Below, piece by piece: positions 1-9,098 of a stretch of DNA of 55,977 bases. Source of the DNA: a virus. The stretch covers positions 1 through 55,977 of IMG/VR virus record IMGVR_UViG_3300009180_000048; one strand, given 5' to 3'. The notes under the pieces are model-generated. The model was not told the origin of the DNA. It ran no database searches and saw only the letters and a program-made list of their open reading frames with translations. The position numbers and the translations under genes were made by a program. Positions within the stretch are counted from its first letter, which is position 1. Each line of letters starts with the position of its first letter.

Positions 1-138
1 CAACCAGAACCCCAACCAGAACCCCAACCAGAACCCGTAGCTGTACAGCCAGAAGCACCTATTGAGAAGCCAGCAGAGCCTACAGTAGCAGGAGAATCCA
101 CCCCTGAGCCTGTACAAAGGCGTGTAAGAAGGGTATAG
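1..138 (+). CDS. C-terminal end of a proline-rich protein (5' truncated)
   Basis: Frame 1 is open from the window edge to a TAG at 136-138, giving 45 residues. It begins with three tandem QPEP units encoded by a 12-bp DNA repeat (CAACCAGAACCC), continues Pro/Glu/Val rich, and ends in the basic tail RRVRRV. This is a flexible, low-complexity tail. Its parent protein lies upstream and cannot be identified. It sits 19 bp before a probable neck gene, so a virion protein is plausible by context only. Confidence 0.7.
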   Translation, partial: QPEPQPEPQPEPVAVQPEAPIEKPAEPTVAGESTPEPVQRRVRRV

Positions 139-157
139 ATTTTGTAAGAGGTGAAGG

Positions 158-889
158 ATGGATGAGATATATAATTCGTTATCGGAGCGAGAGAAGATTG
201 AGGTAGCGAGGGGGAAGCGTAAGTTAGGTGGGTCTAATGTAGGGATAGAGCTTAAGTTAGATGATTATGCAGATGCGATAGAGGATGCGAAGATATGGCT
301 TGGTAGTCGTTTAGGTAAGGTAGCAGAGAATACCTTACCCATAACGGCTGGTCTAAAGGAATACAGATTACCAACGGATGTTGACGATGTGATTGAGGTT
401 ATTCCGCCAGGAACGGGTAGTAACAATGTTGAGATAGATCCGTTTAGTTTAGACGGTAGGTATACAACACCCTACCAGACGGGCAGGGGAGGTAATTACT
501 TAGCAGACATAGTAATTAGACAGCAGGCTAATGAATTATCTGCGTCAATTTATGGTAATTCATTTAGATGGGACTATAACAAGCATACGAGAATGTTGAG
601 TATATTTCCGTCTAACATATCTGGGATGTCGAGATACCGTTATCTTACATATCGGATAGACATAGAGCAATTGAACATGAGGGAATTGGAGTTATTTAGG
701 AGATGTTTTATAGCGCACCTTAAACGGGTATTGGGATTAGTAAGAAGGAAGTTTAGTGAGATCCCGATGGGAGGGAGTAAGACAGGATTAGACGGTGATT
801 CTATGTCAGGGGATGCGGAGACAGAGTTTTCGCTTATAGAAGATGATTTGAAGGCATTAGCAGAGATACCATCGTTTATCGTTGGATAG
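158..889 (+). CDS. putative head-tail connector / neck protein
   Basis: 243 aa. The start ATG follows an AGAGGTGAAGG ribosome site. Residues about 35-85 (an acidic helix, then a segment with LPITAGLKEYRLP and DVIEVIPP) resemble the helical start and first strand of phage head-tail adaptor/neck proteins, where a gene product packs against the portal. The middle is beta-rich and the C-terminal 40 residues are acidic. It is first in a gene series leading to the tail sheath, which fits a neck role. I assign it by context and a weak sequence pattern; no catalytic motif is visible. Confidence 0.45.
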   Translation: MDEIYNSLSEREKIEVARGKRKLGGSNVGIELKLDDYADAIEDAKIWLGSRLGKVAENTLPITAGLKEYRLPTDVDDVIEVIPPGTGSNNVEIDPFSLDGRYTTPYQTGRGGNYLADIVIRQQANELSASIYGNSFRWDYNKHTRMLSIFPSNISGMSRYRYLTYRIDIEQLNMRELELFRRCFIAHLKRVLGLVRRKFSEIPMGGSKTGLDGDSMSGDAETEFSLIEDDLKALAEIPSFIVG

Positions 890-988
890 TGTAGTTGCTA
901 TAGCATTTTGCGTAATCGATTTCCTGAAATGAAAATAGTTGCACATAATAAGAGAACCAAGTATCCTTGGAATAAGGAGATAATGAAT

Positions 989-1630
989 ATGCCGAATCCA
1001 TGGCACGATAGAAGGGGCAAGTTTAGCGCATACGGAGATGCTTTGAAAGATGGTGGGTCTGGGTCACTCCAGTTTGCCCAAAATAAGAAGTATCTTGGTG
1101 TTTACGATCTGAGCCTCCCCAGAAACACCAGAGGTAAGAGAGTTAAGCCAGCTAAAGACAATATACTTGGAGTAGCGATGGGAAAACAAAAGCCTTTATG
1201 TGGCCGGGCTGCACGCGATGCGGGGAAAAACATTCGTTGTTATGAAGGCTTGGAGAAAGCCACCATTCCTGGCAGTGACATCACCCTTTACGGGCGTCCA
1301 TTATTTGAGGCAGAGACAGACGGTTCTCGTCTTGAGTGGGAAGTTGTTGAAGAGGGTATGTGGGTTGCCCTTACCGACGCTGGTATGGAACTTGTTGTTA
1401 TTGACGAGACAGGTGAACGTGACGATAACCAGCCTTACGGTTGGTACGTTTTGGAGGATGAGGAAGCAGAGGAACCTCAAATTTATGGTACGGCTCCATC
1501 GCTTCAGTTGGCCCAAGCTGCTTGTGCCCTTGCTGTAGAGGATATGGTAAGCAGACTGGCTTACATAGCCGATCCAGAGTCCTTGGAATACGAGTCTCTT
1601 GCATCTATTCTTGAGCCTGTAATCGGGTAA
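989..1630 (+). CDS. hypothetical protein, probable virion-associated
   Basis: 213 aa from ATG 989, chosen because AAGGAG at 974-979 lies 9 nt upstream; ATG 983 is an alternative. The frame stays open upstream to a TTG at 908, but that segment overlaps an AATCGATT palindrome and lacks a ribosome site. The N-terminal half is basic and Gly/Ser rich; the C-terminal half is acidic and Ala/Leu rich with probable helices. Codon use (more TTC, GTT, CTT) differs from the neighbouring structural genes. No family recognised. Confidence 0.7.
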   Translation: MPNPWHDRRGKFSAYGDALKDGGSGSLQFAQNKKYLGVYDLSLPRNTRGKRVKPAKDNILGVAMGKQKPLCGRAARDAGKNIRCYEGLEKATIPGSDITLYGRPLFEAETDGSRLEWEVVEEGMWVALTDAGMELVVIDETGERDDNQPYGWYVLEDEEAEEPQIYGTAPSLQLAQAACALAVEDMVSRLAYIADPESLEYESLASILEPVIG

Positions 1631-1662
1631 AAGTTAGTAGTTTGTCACTTGTCAGAGTTTGA

Positions 1663-1699
1663 AGTAAACGGCCTGCTAATTGGGGCCGTTTACTATTTA
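1663..1699 (+). terminator. hairpin terminator
   Basis: Perfect 11-bp stem AGTAAACGGCC / GGCCGTTTACT with a 10-nt loop, followed by ATTTAA. It separates the gene ending at 1630 from that starting at 1734. Confidence 0.7.
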
Positions 1700-1733
1700 A
1701 GGGGTTACAGATCCAATCCTAAAAGGACAGACT

Positions 1734-2228
1734 ATGCACGAATTAGATGCAGCATTCTTTGCGAGTATAAGTAAGGACTACCATCGATTTGCAGGTAATC
1801 CAGCAAGTGACATAGCATATTATGTATTGTTACCTGGGAAGTACAATCCATTATATAGGGAGAGTACGAAACCGAGTTACCGGGGAGGTTACCGTTTTGA
1901 GACAGCGTTATTGTTTGAGGAGAGTGACAATAAGGATAGTGACGTAGACGATGCAGGCATGGTAGAAACGGAGTACGACGCGACCACATCAATATCCTGT
2001 AGTTTATGGGAGGAGAAGGTTGTAGGAGCGAGCGAGCCTGGACCGATTAAGCCAAAGGAGGGGGATGTTATTTGTTACCATCCAGAGACGAACCAAGCGA
2101 GATGGTTTATTGTATTGAAGGTAAAAGAGAGTGGTGTTGTATATGGTGGTCCTACGTTTACGGAATGGGCGATAGATTTGAAGGAGCGGTCATCGTTATC
2201 AGGTGAGATAGACGTTAGCGGCCAGTAG
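1734..2228 (+). CDS. hypothetical protein, neck region
   Basis: 164 aa, soluble, no signal peptide. Preceded by AAAGGACAG as ribosome site and by a terminator-like hairpin. The central part is acidic (residues about 60-75) and the C-terminal 60 residues look beta-rich, with a GDVICYHPETNQARWFIV segment that reads like a small beta-barrel. Position between a connector candidate and the sheath suggests a neck or head-completion function, but this is inference from gene order only. Confidence 0.7.
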   Translation: MHELDAAFFASISKDYHRFAGNPASDIAYYVLLPGKYNPLYRESTKPSYRGGYRFETALLFEESDNKDSDVDDAGMVETEYDATTSISCSLWEEKVVGASEPGPIKPKEGDVICYHPETNQARWFIVLKVKESGVVYGGPTFTEWAIDLKERSSLSGEIDVSGQ

Positions 2229-2248
2229 CCATTAGATGGCTACTGGCC
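2220..2248 (+). other. 13-bp stem-loop spanning a stop codon
   Basis: GGCCAGTAGCCAT, 3-nt loop TAG, then ATGGCTACTGGCC. The stop codon of the upstream gene (TAG 2226-2228) lies inside the left arm. There is no T tract, so an RNA-stability or processing hairpin is as likely as a terminator. Confidence 0.6.
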
Positions 2249-2319
2249 ATCTAATGAACAGTTCTTAAATGTGCATTTGTTTTGTTACAGGTTAGAACAG
2301 AGGTAGAGGTACATTTAGT

Positions 2320-3102
2320 ATGCCAGCATCATTTGTAAAGACGAAAGAAGAAGAGGTTGATTGGGAGCGTGCGAAGGGTATTGTAAGTGAGCAATACCCA
2401 GGAAAGGAGGATGAGGATAGGGACGGGTATTTTGCTCTGGTAACGACGGTATACAAGAGCATACGAAAGGGTCATGGTGATAACCACTTTGAGAAAGCCG
2501 CTACAGAATCCACCAATACAGACGCTACAAGTATAGCTACAGAATCACTATGGAAGAGTTTAGAGCGCCTTAAGGATGTTATTGAATCACCGCTATACGA
2601 GAGGATTGTAACGATGGAGTACGTAAGGCCGTTAGACGAGGTTATTGTTCTAACGAAATTGGGTAGATACGTATCAGAGGGTATGGTGAAATCGATTTCC
2701 GATGGGAAGGTGATTCTTAGTGTATTGAGGGGAGACACGTTTTACGATAGTCCGTATGACGAGCGGGTATTCATGTATTCGGTCAAGGCAAACACGCAGG
2801 AATCAATGAAAGAATTGAAGTTAAGGGAGAGTGAAGAGAAAGACCAGGGAAACGATCCTGTAGATGTACCGATGGAGATCTACCACGGAAACGGTCCTGC
2901 TGAACAATACGAGATTATTATGAAGGTACTTGGGATTCCACAGAGGGAATCGGCAGTAGTATGGAAAGACATTATGCAGTTTGGCTGGCCGAACGCAATG
3001 AAGATGCACCAGATAGGACCGGATAAGGAGTTTGAACTGAAGGTAAGCCTCAACAAAGGGGGGTTTGCATTTAGTGATCCTGACGTATCAAGAGTACCAT
3101 AA
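2320..3102 (+). CDS. hypothetical phage protein with structural-type N-terminal helix domain
   Basis: 260 aa. The first 55 residues (MPASFVKTKEEEVDWERAKG, then a YPGKEDEDRDGYFALVTTVY-like segment) resemble a short helical module seen at the N-terminus of many phage proteins near capsid genes. The remainder is charged with no clear fold. It contains one in-frame palindrome at 2690 that encodes KSIS. It is in the + strand series before the sheath; function unknown. Confidence 0.7.
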   Translation: MPASFVKTKEEEVDWERAKGIVSEQYPGKEDEDRDGYFALVTTVYKSIRKGHGDNHFEKAATESTNTDATSIATESLWKSLERLKDVIESPLYERIVTMEYVRPLDEVIVLTKLGRYVSEGMVKSISDGKVILSVLRGDTFYDSPYDERVFMYSVKANTQESMKELKLRESEEKDQGNDPVDVPMEIYHGNGPAEQYEIIMKVLGIPQRESAVVWKDIMQFGWPNAMKMHQIGPDKEFELKVSLNKGGFAFSDPDVSRVP

Positions 3103-3132
3103 CCAAAATACCATAATCAAAGAGGGCCAGTA

Positions 3133-3471
3133 ATGGAAAATATTATAGGTAAGTTGAGGGGGTACGGGTATTTATTTGCATGTGCAAGTTGTGAGCATTT
3201 ACAGCGGTCCCTCACAGTATGGATAGACGAAGTACCTAAATGTACCAAGAGATGTAGAGGTCCATTTGGTGGAGGGGCGTATCCAGAGCGCCGGTCTATA
3301 ATACCGATAGACCGGGTTTGTTTTGTATGTGGAAACGATCCAGACGGAATGGTAGATGTAAAGGGCAAGTTAGTAGGGATATGTGAAAAGCACATACCGT
3401 TGCTTGATACGGTATGTCCAATTGGCGAGAGGCCACCATTTATTACCCACAAACATACTCCTGTGCTTTAA
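3133..3471 (+). CDS. small Cys-rich, probable zinc-binding protein
   Basis: 112 aa with seven cysteines in zinc-ribbon-like spacing: CASC near residue 19, KCTKRC near 36, CFVCG near 63 and a GICEKH segment near 85. These could build one or two zinc sites. It overlaps the next gene by one base (TAATG). It has no recognisable DNA-binding helix. A structural Zn site in a virion or regulatory protein cannot be distinguished from sequence. Confidence 0.7.
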   Translation: MENIIGKLRGYGYLFACASCEHLQRSLTVWIDEVPKCTKRCRGPFGGGAYPERRSIIPIDRVCFVCGNDPDGMVDVKGKLVGICEKHIPLLDTVCPIGERPPFITHKHTPVL

Positions 3472-4235
3472 TGGCAAAGAAGAATGATTTTATAGTAGAG
3501 GGGAAAGGAAATAAGAAGTTATTTAAGTTATTTGAGAGAGAGCATGAGAAGCAGCTAAGGAAGCTTGTTGTTAACGGTCTTAGGAATGTTATCGCACGCA
3601 TAGAGGAGCTATCACACGATTCGGTAATCGATTACCGTGATATATCGCTTATTGAGTATGATACATTTTTTGCGATAGTTTTACCAAAGCAGAAGCGTAA
3701 GCTTGATAAGGGAGAGCACAAGCGTACATTGATAGACTTTAAGCCAACGTCGGGGAGTGATGGATTAGTAGCTAAGTTATGTCCTTTACCACCGTTAGCG
3801 ATACCTAAGGAGGTAAGGGCCAGGAGTATGCTTATAGCGAGAAGGGTAACAGAAGAGGAGTATGATTTTATCACAGAGTCTCTTCTTGAGAGAGTACCGG
3901 AATTTTTATTAGCGGGATTAGTAGAGAAGGGCACGATAGGGGAGGTAAAGAGATTAATTTACCGTAACGATGGATATGATGATATTGAGGTAACGGATAA
4001 TTTATCATGGATAATGCTAAGGGAGGAGTTTGGTAGGGGAGAGAAGCAGGTAATGATATGGCGGAAATCGATTACCGAGTTTGAGAAGTACATACAGAAG
4101 CATACGAAGGAGATATTTAATGATATTGTACTTAGGTCTGAAGGGATAGAGAGAGTATCAGGTATAGACGAGATGGACGGTGAGTTTTTCACGAAAGGGA
4201 TTAGTGGTAATGTAAGAGAGCCGGGTGTCAAATGA
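3471..4235 (+). CDS. hypothetical protein upstream of tail-completion gene
   Basis: 254 aa from ATG 3471, which overlaps the preceding stop (TAATG). An upstream ATG at 3414 would overlap the previous gene by 58 bp and is less likely. The protein is strongly charged, mixed alpha/beta, with no signal or membrane segment. Two palindrome copies lie in frame: at 3626 (encoding VIDY) and 4066 (encoding KSIT). Translationally coupled at both ends; probable neck or tail-completion component by context. Confidence 0.7.
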   Translation: MAKKNDFIVEGKGNKKLFKLFEREHEKQLRKLVVNGLRNVIARIEELSHDSVIDYRDISLIEYDTFFAIVLPKQKRKLDKGEHKRTLIDFKPTSGSDGLVAKLCPLPPLAIPKEVRARSMLIARRVTEEEYDFITESLLERVPEFLLAGLVEKGTIGEVKRLIYRNDGYDDIEVTDNLSWIMLREEFGRGEKQVMIWRKSITEFEKYIQKHTKEIFNDIVLRSEGIERVSGIDEMDGEFFTKGISGNVREPGVK

Positions 4236-4915
4236 TGACAATAGATTTATTTGATTTAGGCATAGTAGAGATGCTTGGTGGAAAGTTAACCGAGTATCGG
4301 GAAGGTGGTGAGACAAGGCTTGAGTACGCAGTACCTCACCCTACGGTTTTAGGGAATAAGTTATATGGTGGGAAGATTCCTATATTTTTTGCAGGTGGTA
4401 ACCAGCAATTTATGTCTAAGGTATGTCCATATATAGTCATAAATAGGACAGGTATAGATAAGGATGATGGAAGGCGTGTAGGATGGAATTTAGAGTACGC
4501 GAAGCCATCAAAGTTTGCGAGGGATTTAATTACAACGGACGCATTTGGTAATGTATATACAGGCAAAAGCCAATATGAGTTAAAAACGCGCACGATGCCT
4601 TATGACATTGCGTATGAGATAACGGCGGTTAGTCGGGGCGGAATGGCAAAGACGGAAGCACAGACATTATTTATGTACTTGCTATCTATTTTTACGCCGG
4701 ATGGTTTTTCGCTTACGGTAAGGAATGAAGATGATATAAGAACGTATGACGGATCAACGGAGGATATACAGACGGATACGAATTATTTAGATCTAACGAT
4801 GAGGGAAATAAAGTACGGGCTAACGATCAAGATAAAGGGGGAAATCGATTTCGCAATAGGCTACGACGTAATGAGTGTTGGGGGTTTACCGGTAGGTACA
4901 TTTAGCCAGTCATAA
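4232..4915 (+). CDS. putative tail completion / sheath-terminator protein
   Basis: 227 aa, start ATG overlapping the upstream stop by 4 bases. It is mostly beta-rich with an N-terminal segment MMTIDLFDLGIVEMLGG and a central TTDAFGNVYTGKSQYELKTR stretch. It lies directly before the sheath, the usual place of the tail-terminator or sheath-stabilising protein (gp15/gp3-like in T4). The assignment rests mainly on position. Contains the palindrome at 4843 (EIDF). Confidence 0.5.
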   Translation: MMTIDLFDLGIVEMLGGKLTEYREGGETRLEYAVPHPTVLGNKLYGGKIPIFFAGGNQQFMSKVCPYIVINRTGIDKDDGRRVGWNLEYAKPSKFARDLITTDAFGNVYTGKSQYELKTRTMPYDIAYEITAVSRGGMAKTEAQTLFMYLLSIFTPDGFSLTVRNEDDIRTYDGSTEDIQTDTNYLDLTMREIKYGLTIKIKGEIDFAIGYDVMSVGGLPVGTFSQS

Positions 4916-4977
4916 CGATCCAACGATAGTTGGCAAAAATGATTGAATCGTTTATGAAGGGATCAATGGAGTTTTAG

Positions 4978-7353
4978 ATGGCAATAACACCTACCTATCC
5001 TGGCGTATATACCGAGCGGTTGCCTGCACAGGGCGCAGGTGCGAGTGCGCAGAGCAGTTCTGGCCTTGCATTGATTGGCGCTACACCTATGGGACCGGTA
5101 GCGGGTCTTGACGGTGAGGAAGCACGGGTAGTAACGTCTTGGGCAGAGTTTGAGAGGACATTTGGAACATTTACGACTGAAGGGAGACTTCCGTTAGCGG
5201 CATGGTTATTCTTTCAGAACGGTGGGTCAAGACTTTATGTAGTTCGTTGTGCAGCATCAGACGCAGTAAAGGCAACGGCTTCTATAACATCGACGGTTAC
5301 AGACGAGTTGTTAGGGTTTACTGGGGATGGGAGTGATACAACATTTAGTATCACCTTAGACCATAAGCCTATTGTCCCTGGTAGTTTTTCATGTAGTTAC
5401 TTGCCTGCAACAACTGTAACCAGCGAGGTAGTAGCGACGGGGGATGGATCTACCACAGGCTATGAGATTACGCTTGATCACTATCCTCTTACGCCTAATA
5501 TAATTACGATTAACTGGACATCTGGAAGTGTATCTAAGAGCCAGAGCATTAGTGTAACGGACGTAGTAACGGGGCATGGAAATCCTTCAGGAACGAGTAT
5601 TGACCGTACATCGGGTGGTATGGCGATTGATATGACGGGTGCAGTTCCCGACAATGCAACAAATGTAACGGTAACATACCGATACTACGCTGCTGCTGTT
5701 TCTGTTACGGAGGATGGTGAGGGAGCATTAGCAGGGGGTGCAACGGGTACGATTAATTATACAACGGGGGTTGTAGCGTTTACGTTTACGAACGCGCCTG
5801 CACTTAGCACTCAACCTGTTGGGTCATATACACGTAAGCACTTTGACCTTGAGATGCTTTATCCGGGGGTATACGGTAACGACTACCGTATAGCGATATT
5901 TGGAACACCTGGGTATGAGGATGACGCACACGCAACATTTACGAAATGGACATTGCTCTTACAGGTAGAGAACGCATCGGGTGGATGGGACACGATAGAG
6001 AGCTTTAGTGAATTAGAGCTTACGGATACCACTTTATCCTCGTTTATGACATCGGTTGTAAACGATGAGGCGAGTGGATCTACCTACCTTAGTGTTACTA
6101 CTGGGGACAAGGGTTCACCTATTGCTTTATCGGGTACACTTTATGCGGATGAGGTTATTGGTGGAGGCGACGGAAGTGAGACAGAGTTTAGTGCGACATT
6201 AGACGGAGAGAGTGCGCATAACTATTCCGTAACGATTACAGCACACCGGGATAGTGACGATAGTATTATGACGATAACGGATGATGGCTCTGGCCATTTA
6301 GAGGGGGATATTAACGCGAATGGTGTGAATACGATAGACTACGATACAGGGGCGATAACGGTTACTTTTGACAGTGCTGTTTACGACGGTGGAGATGTAG
6401 TAGTTACATACTATACCCAAGCTGCTTACGATCAGACGACGCCTCTGGTAATCGATTTCGTAAGTGGTGATGATGGAACAGCTATTACAGCAAGCGACTG
6501 TATATCTTCTGAGTTGGAGACAGCTAAGAAGGGGGTATATGCGTTAGACGCGATTAACGAGATGTTGATGGTAGCCATACCTGATTTTGTAGGAACCAGG
6601 GCAACGGATCGGCTACTGCTGGATTGGGCGAATAGCCGGAAGTATAGGTTTGCGCTTCTTGCAACACCTAACGGTATTACCTATGAGGAGGCAAAGAATT
6701 ACAAGCGCCAGTTGAATCGCCAAACGGTATCTAAGGGTGCTGTTTACTACCCATGGATAACGCTTAAAGATCCGGGTACACTTTTGAGCAGAACGGTTCC
6801 ACCTATTTTCCACGTAGCAGGGGCAATAGCGAAAACGGATACCAGACGTAGTGCAGCTAAGGCACCTGCTGGAGTATCGGACGGAAGGATAAGTGAGTTT
6901 TACGCATTTGAGCGTAATTTGAGCAAGACCGAGGTAGGTGTATTGAGGGGAGCACAGGTAAACAGTTTAGTAAACTGGCCAGAAACGGGTGGTCCTTGTG
7001 TATGGGGAGCAAACACATTAGAGGTAGGCGGAACCTACGGATATGTACATTTAGAGCGTATGGAGCAATATATCGGGCTTGTAGGTGAGAGGATACTGTA
7101 CACGAAGGTATACGAGCCTCATACACCTAATTTGCGTGCGCAGATAGTATTGGAGATGACGAGTTTCTTATCATCGTTATTTACGAATGGATGGTTTGCT
7201 GGAGCAAAGGCAAGCGATGCGTTTAGGATAACGTGTGATGAGACGAACAACCCGCCCGCATCGGTAGCACAGGGGATATTGAATTGCAAGGTCCAGTACG
7301 CACCTACAACGCCTGCTGAATTTATTGTCTTGCAGTTACAACAGATTCGGTAA
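4978..7353 (+). CDS. contractile tail sheath protein
   Basis: 791 aa. The N-terminus (MAITPTYPGVYTERLP, then the LAAWLFFQNGG and RLYVVRC segments near residues 72-91) and the C-terminus (residues about 690-791, with VGERILYTKVYEPHTPN, ITCDETNNP and QLQQIR) are hallmarks of the myovirus sheath family. Subunits polymerise around the tube and contract to drive injection. Between residues about 95 and 500 is an insertion with at least three GDGSxTxF repeats (near 116, 155, 398), probably surface-exposed beta domains. This makes it longer than simple sheaths. The stop TAA is supplied by an AATCGATT palindrome. Confidence 0.96.
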   Translation: MAITPTYPGVYTERLPAQGAGASAQSSSGLALIGATPMGPVAGLDGEEARVVTSWAEFERTFGTFTTEGRLPLAAWLFFQNGGSRLYVVRCAASDAVKATASITSTVTDELLGFTGDGSDTTFSITLDHKPIVPGSFSCSYLPATTVTSEVVATGDGSTTGYEITLDHYPLTPNIITINWTSGSVSKSQSISVTDVVTGHGNPSGTSIDRTSGGMAIDMTGAVPDNATNVTVTYRYYAAAVSVTEDGEGALAGGATGTINYTTGVVAFTFTNAPALSTQPVGSYTRKHFDLEMLYPGVYGNDYRIAIFGTPGYEDDAHATFTKWTLLLQVENASGGWDTIESFSELELTDTTLSSFMTSVVNDEASGSTYLSVTTGDKGSPIALSGTLYADEVIGGGDGSETEFSATLDGESAHNYSVTITAHRDSDDSIMTITDDGSGHLEGDINANGVNTIDYDTGAITVTFDSAVYDGGDVVVTYYTQAAYDQTTPLVIDFVSGDDGTAITASDCISSELETAKKGVYALDAINEMLMVAIPDFVGTRATDRLLLDWANSRKYRFALLATPNGITYEEAKNYKRQLNRQTVSKGAVYYPWITLKDPGTLLSRTVPPIFHVAGAIAKTDTRRSAAKAPAGVSDGRISEFYAFERNLSKTEVGVLRGAQVNSLVNWPETGGPCVWGANTLEVGGTYGYVHLERMEQYIGLVGERILYTKVYEPHTPNLRAQIVLEMTSFLSSLFTNGWFAGAKASDAFRITCDETNNPPASVAQGILNCKVQYAPTTPAEFIVLQLQQIR

Positions 7354-7361
7354 TCGATTTC

Positions 7362-7398
7362 CATAACCATCCCTAATTTGACATGAGGGATGGTTATG
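7362..7398 (+). terminator. stem-loop after sheath gene
   Basis: 13-bp inverted repeat CATAACCATCCCT / AGGGATGGTTATG with an 11-nt loop. Only two Ts follow, so it may attenuate transcription or protect the abundant sheath mRNA from 3' decay. Confidence 0.5.
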
Positions 7399-7423
7399 TT
7401 AAGCTTCAGACAGGAGAGAAAAC

Positions 7424-7555
7424 ATGCAGAATAAGAGTTCCACATTAGAGCTTGAGCAGACATTGGCAGTCAAGGATGCATCGATGAGATTGGCGGTCTT
7501 GAAAGCAGCGATAGACGCAAAGATTGCCAGGATTGGTGCTACTTACAATCCATAG
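7424..7555 (+). CDS. small helical protein, 43 aa
   Basis: ATG 7424 is preceded by CAGGAGAG at good spacing and the frame runs to TAG 7553-7555. The product is predicted almost entirely helical (ELEQTLAVKDASMRLAVLKA core, then IDAKIARIGATYNP), amphipathic and without a membrane segment. It sits between a stem-loop after the sheath and a strong terminator, so it may have its own short transcript. Function unknown. Confidence 0.55.
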   Translation: MQNKSSTLELEQTLAVKDASMRLAVLKAAIDAKIARIGATYNP

Positions 7556-7617
7556 TCAAGCAGTTGAACCAGTACAAGCAGTAACCAGTACAAGCCTGAA
7601 ACCCAAAACCCGCATCC

Positions 7618-7647
7618 AAAACAGAAGGCTAACCACCTTCTGTTTTG
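7618..7647 (+). terminator. hairpin terminator
   Basis: Perfect 11-bp stem AAAACAGAAGG / CCTTCTGTTTT with a short loop. The A-rich left arm and T-rich right arm would work as an intrinsic terminator after the small gene at 7424-7555. Confidence 0.7.
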
Positions 7648-7706
7648 CAATTGAGGGATTCGTTTTTTATGAAAGGATCTGATATCCTACTTCATAGGGA
7701 GTAGAG

Positions 7707-8171
7707 ATGAGAACACCTTCACACTTTAGACAGAATTTTAGGGCAGGGGATACAGTAACGGGTGTTGTATATGGGGGTACAGCGGTTGCTACGAGAGACA
7801 CAGACTATAAGTTTTTGCTTACAGAGAATCCCGCATCTGGCCAAGGCGCGATAGATGGAGGTTTGATACCACTAACTTACGGTATCCCTTCTAATTTTCC
7901 GGGGATATATAGGAAGATAACGGCTGCTTACATATCGCTTCCAGGGGTATCATGGATAGATCTATTGATAGTTGAGCCGGATACGGATACCGAGATGTCG
8001 TTACCGTATGAGTATACAGACACGTCCAAGTTTGCTATGCAGTTAACGGAGAGGGAATATGGAATACCGATTGGATGGGGATTTAAGGTAAAGAGTTCGG
8101 GGGAGACGCTAACGGGTGATGGATTTATTTACATAGCGACAGAGATATGGGAAATACCGCCTATGGCATAA
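7707..8171 (+). CDS. hypothetical virion protein between sheath and tube
   Basis: 154 aa, no charged runs, rich in Tyr, Gly, Thr and Ile, predicted beta-rich. Segments such as GTAVATRDTDYKFLLTEN and the C-terminal FIYIATEIWEIPP suggest a compact beta-sandwich. Its placement between the sheath and the first tube gene implies a structural role, for example a minor sheath or surface protein. I do not recognise the family. Confidence 0.7.
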   Translation: MRTPSHFRQNFRAGDTVTGVVYGGTAVATRDTDYKFLLTENPASGQGAIDGGLIPLTYGIPSNFPGIYRKITAAYISLPGVSWIDLLIVEPDTDTEMSLPYEYTDTSKFAMQLTEREYGIPIGWGFKVKSSGETLTGDGFIYIATEIWEIPPMA

Positions 8172-8235
8172 CGCTATAGGTTAGTTGCAAAACTATCAAA
8201 TAGCAGGTATTTACATTTTAAGGTGAGGTATAATA

Positions 8236-8733
8236 ATGGCAAGGCCAGAGGCATCAGATTATTTCCAGGGGATGAGCTACCACTGTAGAACGTCCGATGG
8301 GTTTTTAGAGCACACGGACTCAATCAGGGGGGAAGCGGGATTTAATTCATGTTCTCTGCCGGAATTATCTGCTGAAGCGACAGAGTATAAGGAGGGGAAT
8401 ATGCTTTATACGCAGAAGCAGCCCGGCGCACCTACGGTTGGTCAGGTATCGCTCCAGCGTGGCGTAACGAAAACGGACACCAAGTTTTTTGACTGGATGA
8501 TGCGCACGGTTAATGGAGGAGAGTATCGGACTACCTTGACGATCTACCACTTCCACCGTGATCAAAAGACGAACGGCGTCGGTGATTTATCGAAGGCAAA
8601 GAAGATGATTTGCCACGAGGCATGGCCAAGCAGATGCAAGCCAGATGGTGATTTGGAAGCTACATCATCGGACGTATCGATGGCAGAGTTAGATGTAGAG
8701 ATTGAATGGTTCGAGATTATAGCGGGTTCCTAA
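8236..8733 (+). CDS. tail tube protein (T4 gp19-like)
   Basis: 165 aa, the usual size of a myovirus tube protein. The segment SLQRGVTKTDTKFFDWM (residues about 73-89) and the later GDLEATSSDVSMAELDVEIE stretch are signatures of the T4 gp19 tube family. In this fold a beta-sandwich stacks into hexameric rings forming the DNA conduit. Start ATG has a strong AGGTGAGG site upstream. A paralog follows at 9099. Confidence 0.88.
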   Translation: MARPEASDYFQGMSYHCRTSDGFLEHTDSIRGEAGFNSCSLPELSAEATEYKEGNMLYTQKQPGAPTVGQVSLQRGVTKTDTKFFDWMMRTVNGGEYRTTLTIYHFHRDQKTNGVGDLSKAKKMICHEAWPSRCKPDGDLEATSSDVSMAELDVEIEWFEIIAGS

Positions 8734-8739
8734 GTGAGC

Positions 8740-8801
8740 TTGTAAAGGGCTTGTAAAGCATTGCGGAAATCGATTACCTCTAATCGGCAACAGGGTATGA
8801 A
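8740..8801 (+). promoter_or_regulatory. bipartite promoter-like element, 38-bp class
   Basis: Two direct TTGTAAA boxes at 8740-8746 and 8751-8757 (11 bp apart), then exactly 38 bp to TATGAA at 8796-8801. The spacer contains a palindrome copy (core 8768). The small gene at 8819 follows. The same geometry recurs seven more times in the window. Confidence 0.6.
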
Positions 8802-8818
8802 GGGGTTGGAGGTAATCT

Positions 8819-8995
8819 ATGTTACGAATTGCATTTGCCACGGTATCGCCCAAAAACAACCGCTTTGTCGTGAATTGCTTCAGCGGGCGTGATGTTTATA
8901 CATCACGTCGGGTCTACACCTTTCAGGAGGCAGAGAAAGTTGCCTCTCAACTGGCTATGATTGACACGCGGGAATACATGCTCTATCCACGATAG
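8819..8995 (+). CDS. small hypothetical protein, 58 aa
   Basis: ATG 8819 follows GGAGG at 6-nt spacing; TAG at 8993-8995. Sequence begins MLRIAFATVSPKNNRFVVNC and ends MIDTREYMLYPR. It is basic in the first half and has a helix around FQEAEKVASQLA. It is separately promoted by the 38-bp-class element at 8740 and splits the two tube paralogs, so it looks like a moron-type insertion. Function unknown. Confidence 0.6.
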   Translation: MLRIAFATVSPKNNRFVVNCFSGRDVYTSRRVYTFQEAEKVASQLAMIDTREYMLYPR

Positions 8996-9098
8996 ATTGT
9001 TACTTACTATAGATTAGACATTTATCGTCAATCGAATTGATGGATTGAAGCTTAAACTGGATATAGACGATAAGACGCTTATAGAGGTTGAATTATAA

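Noticed and set aside
1200-1538. 112-aa + strand ORF
   Set aside because: Overlaps the better gene 989-1630 in another frame; no ribosome site.
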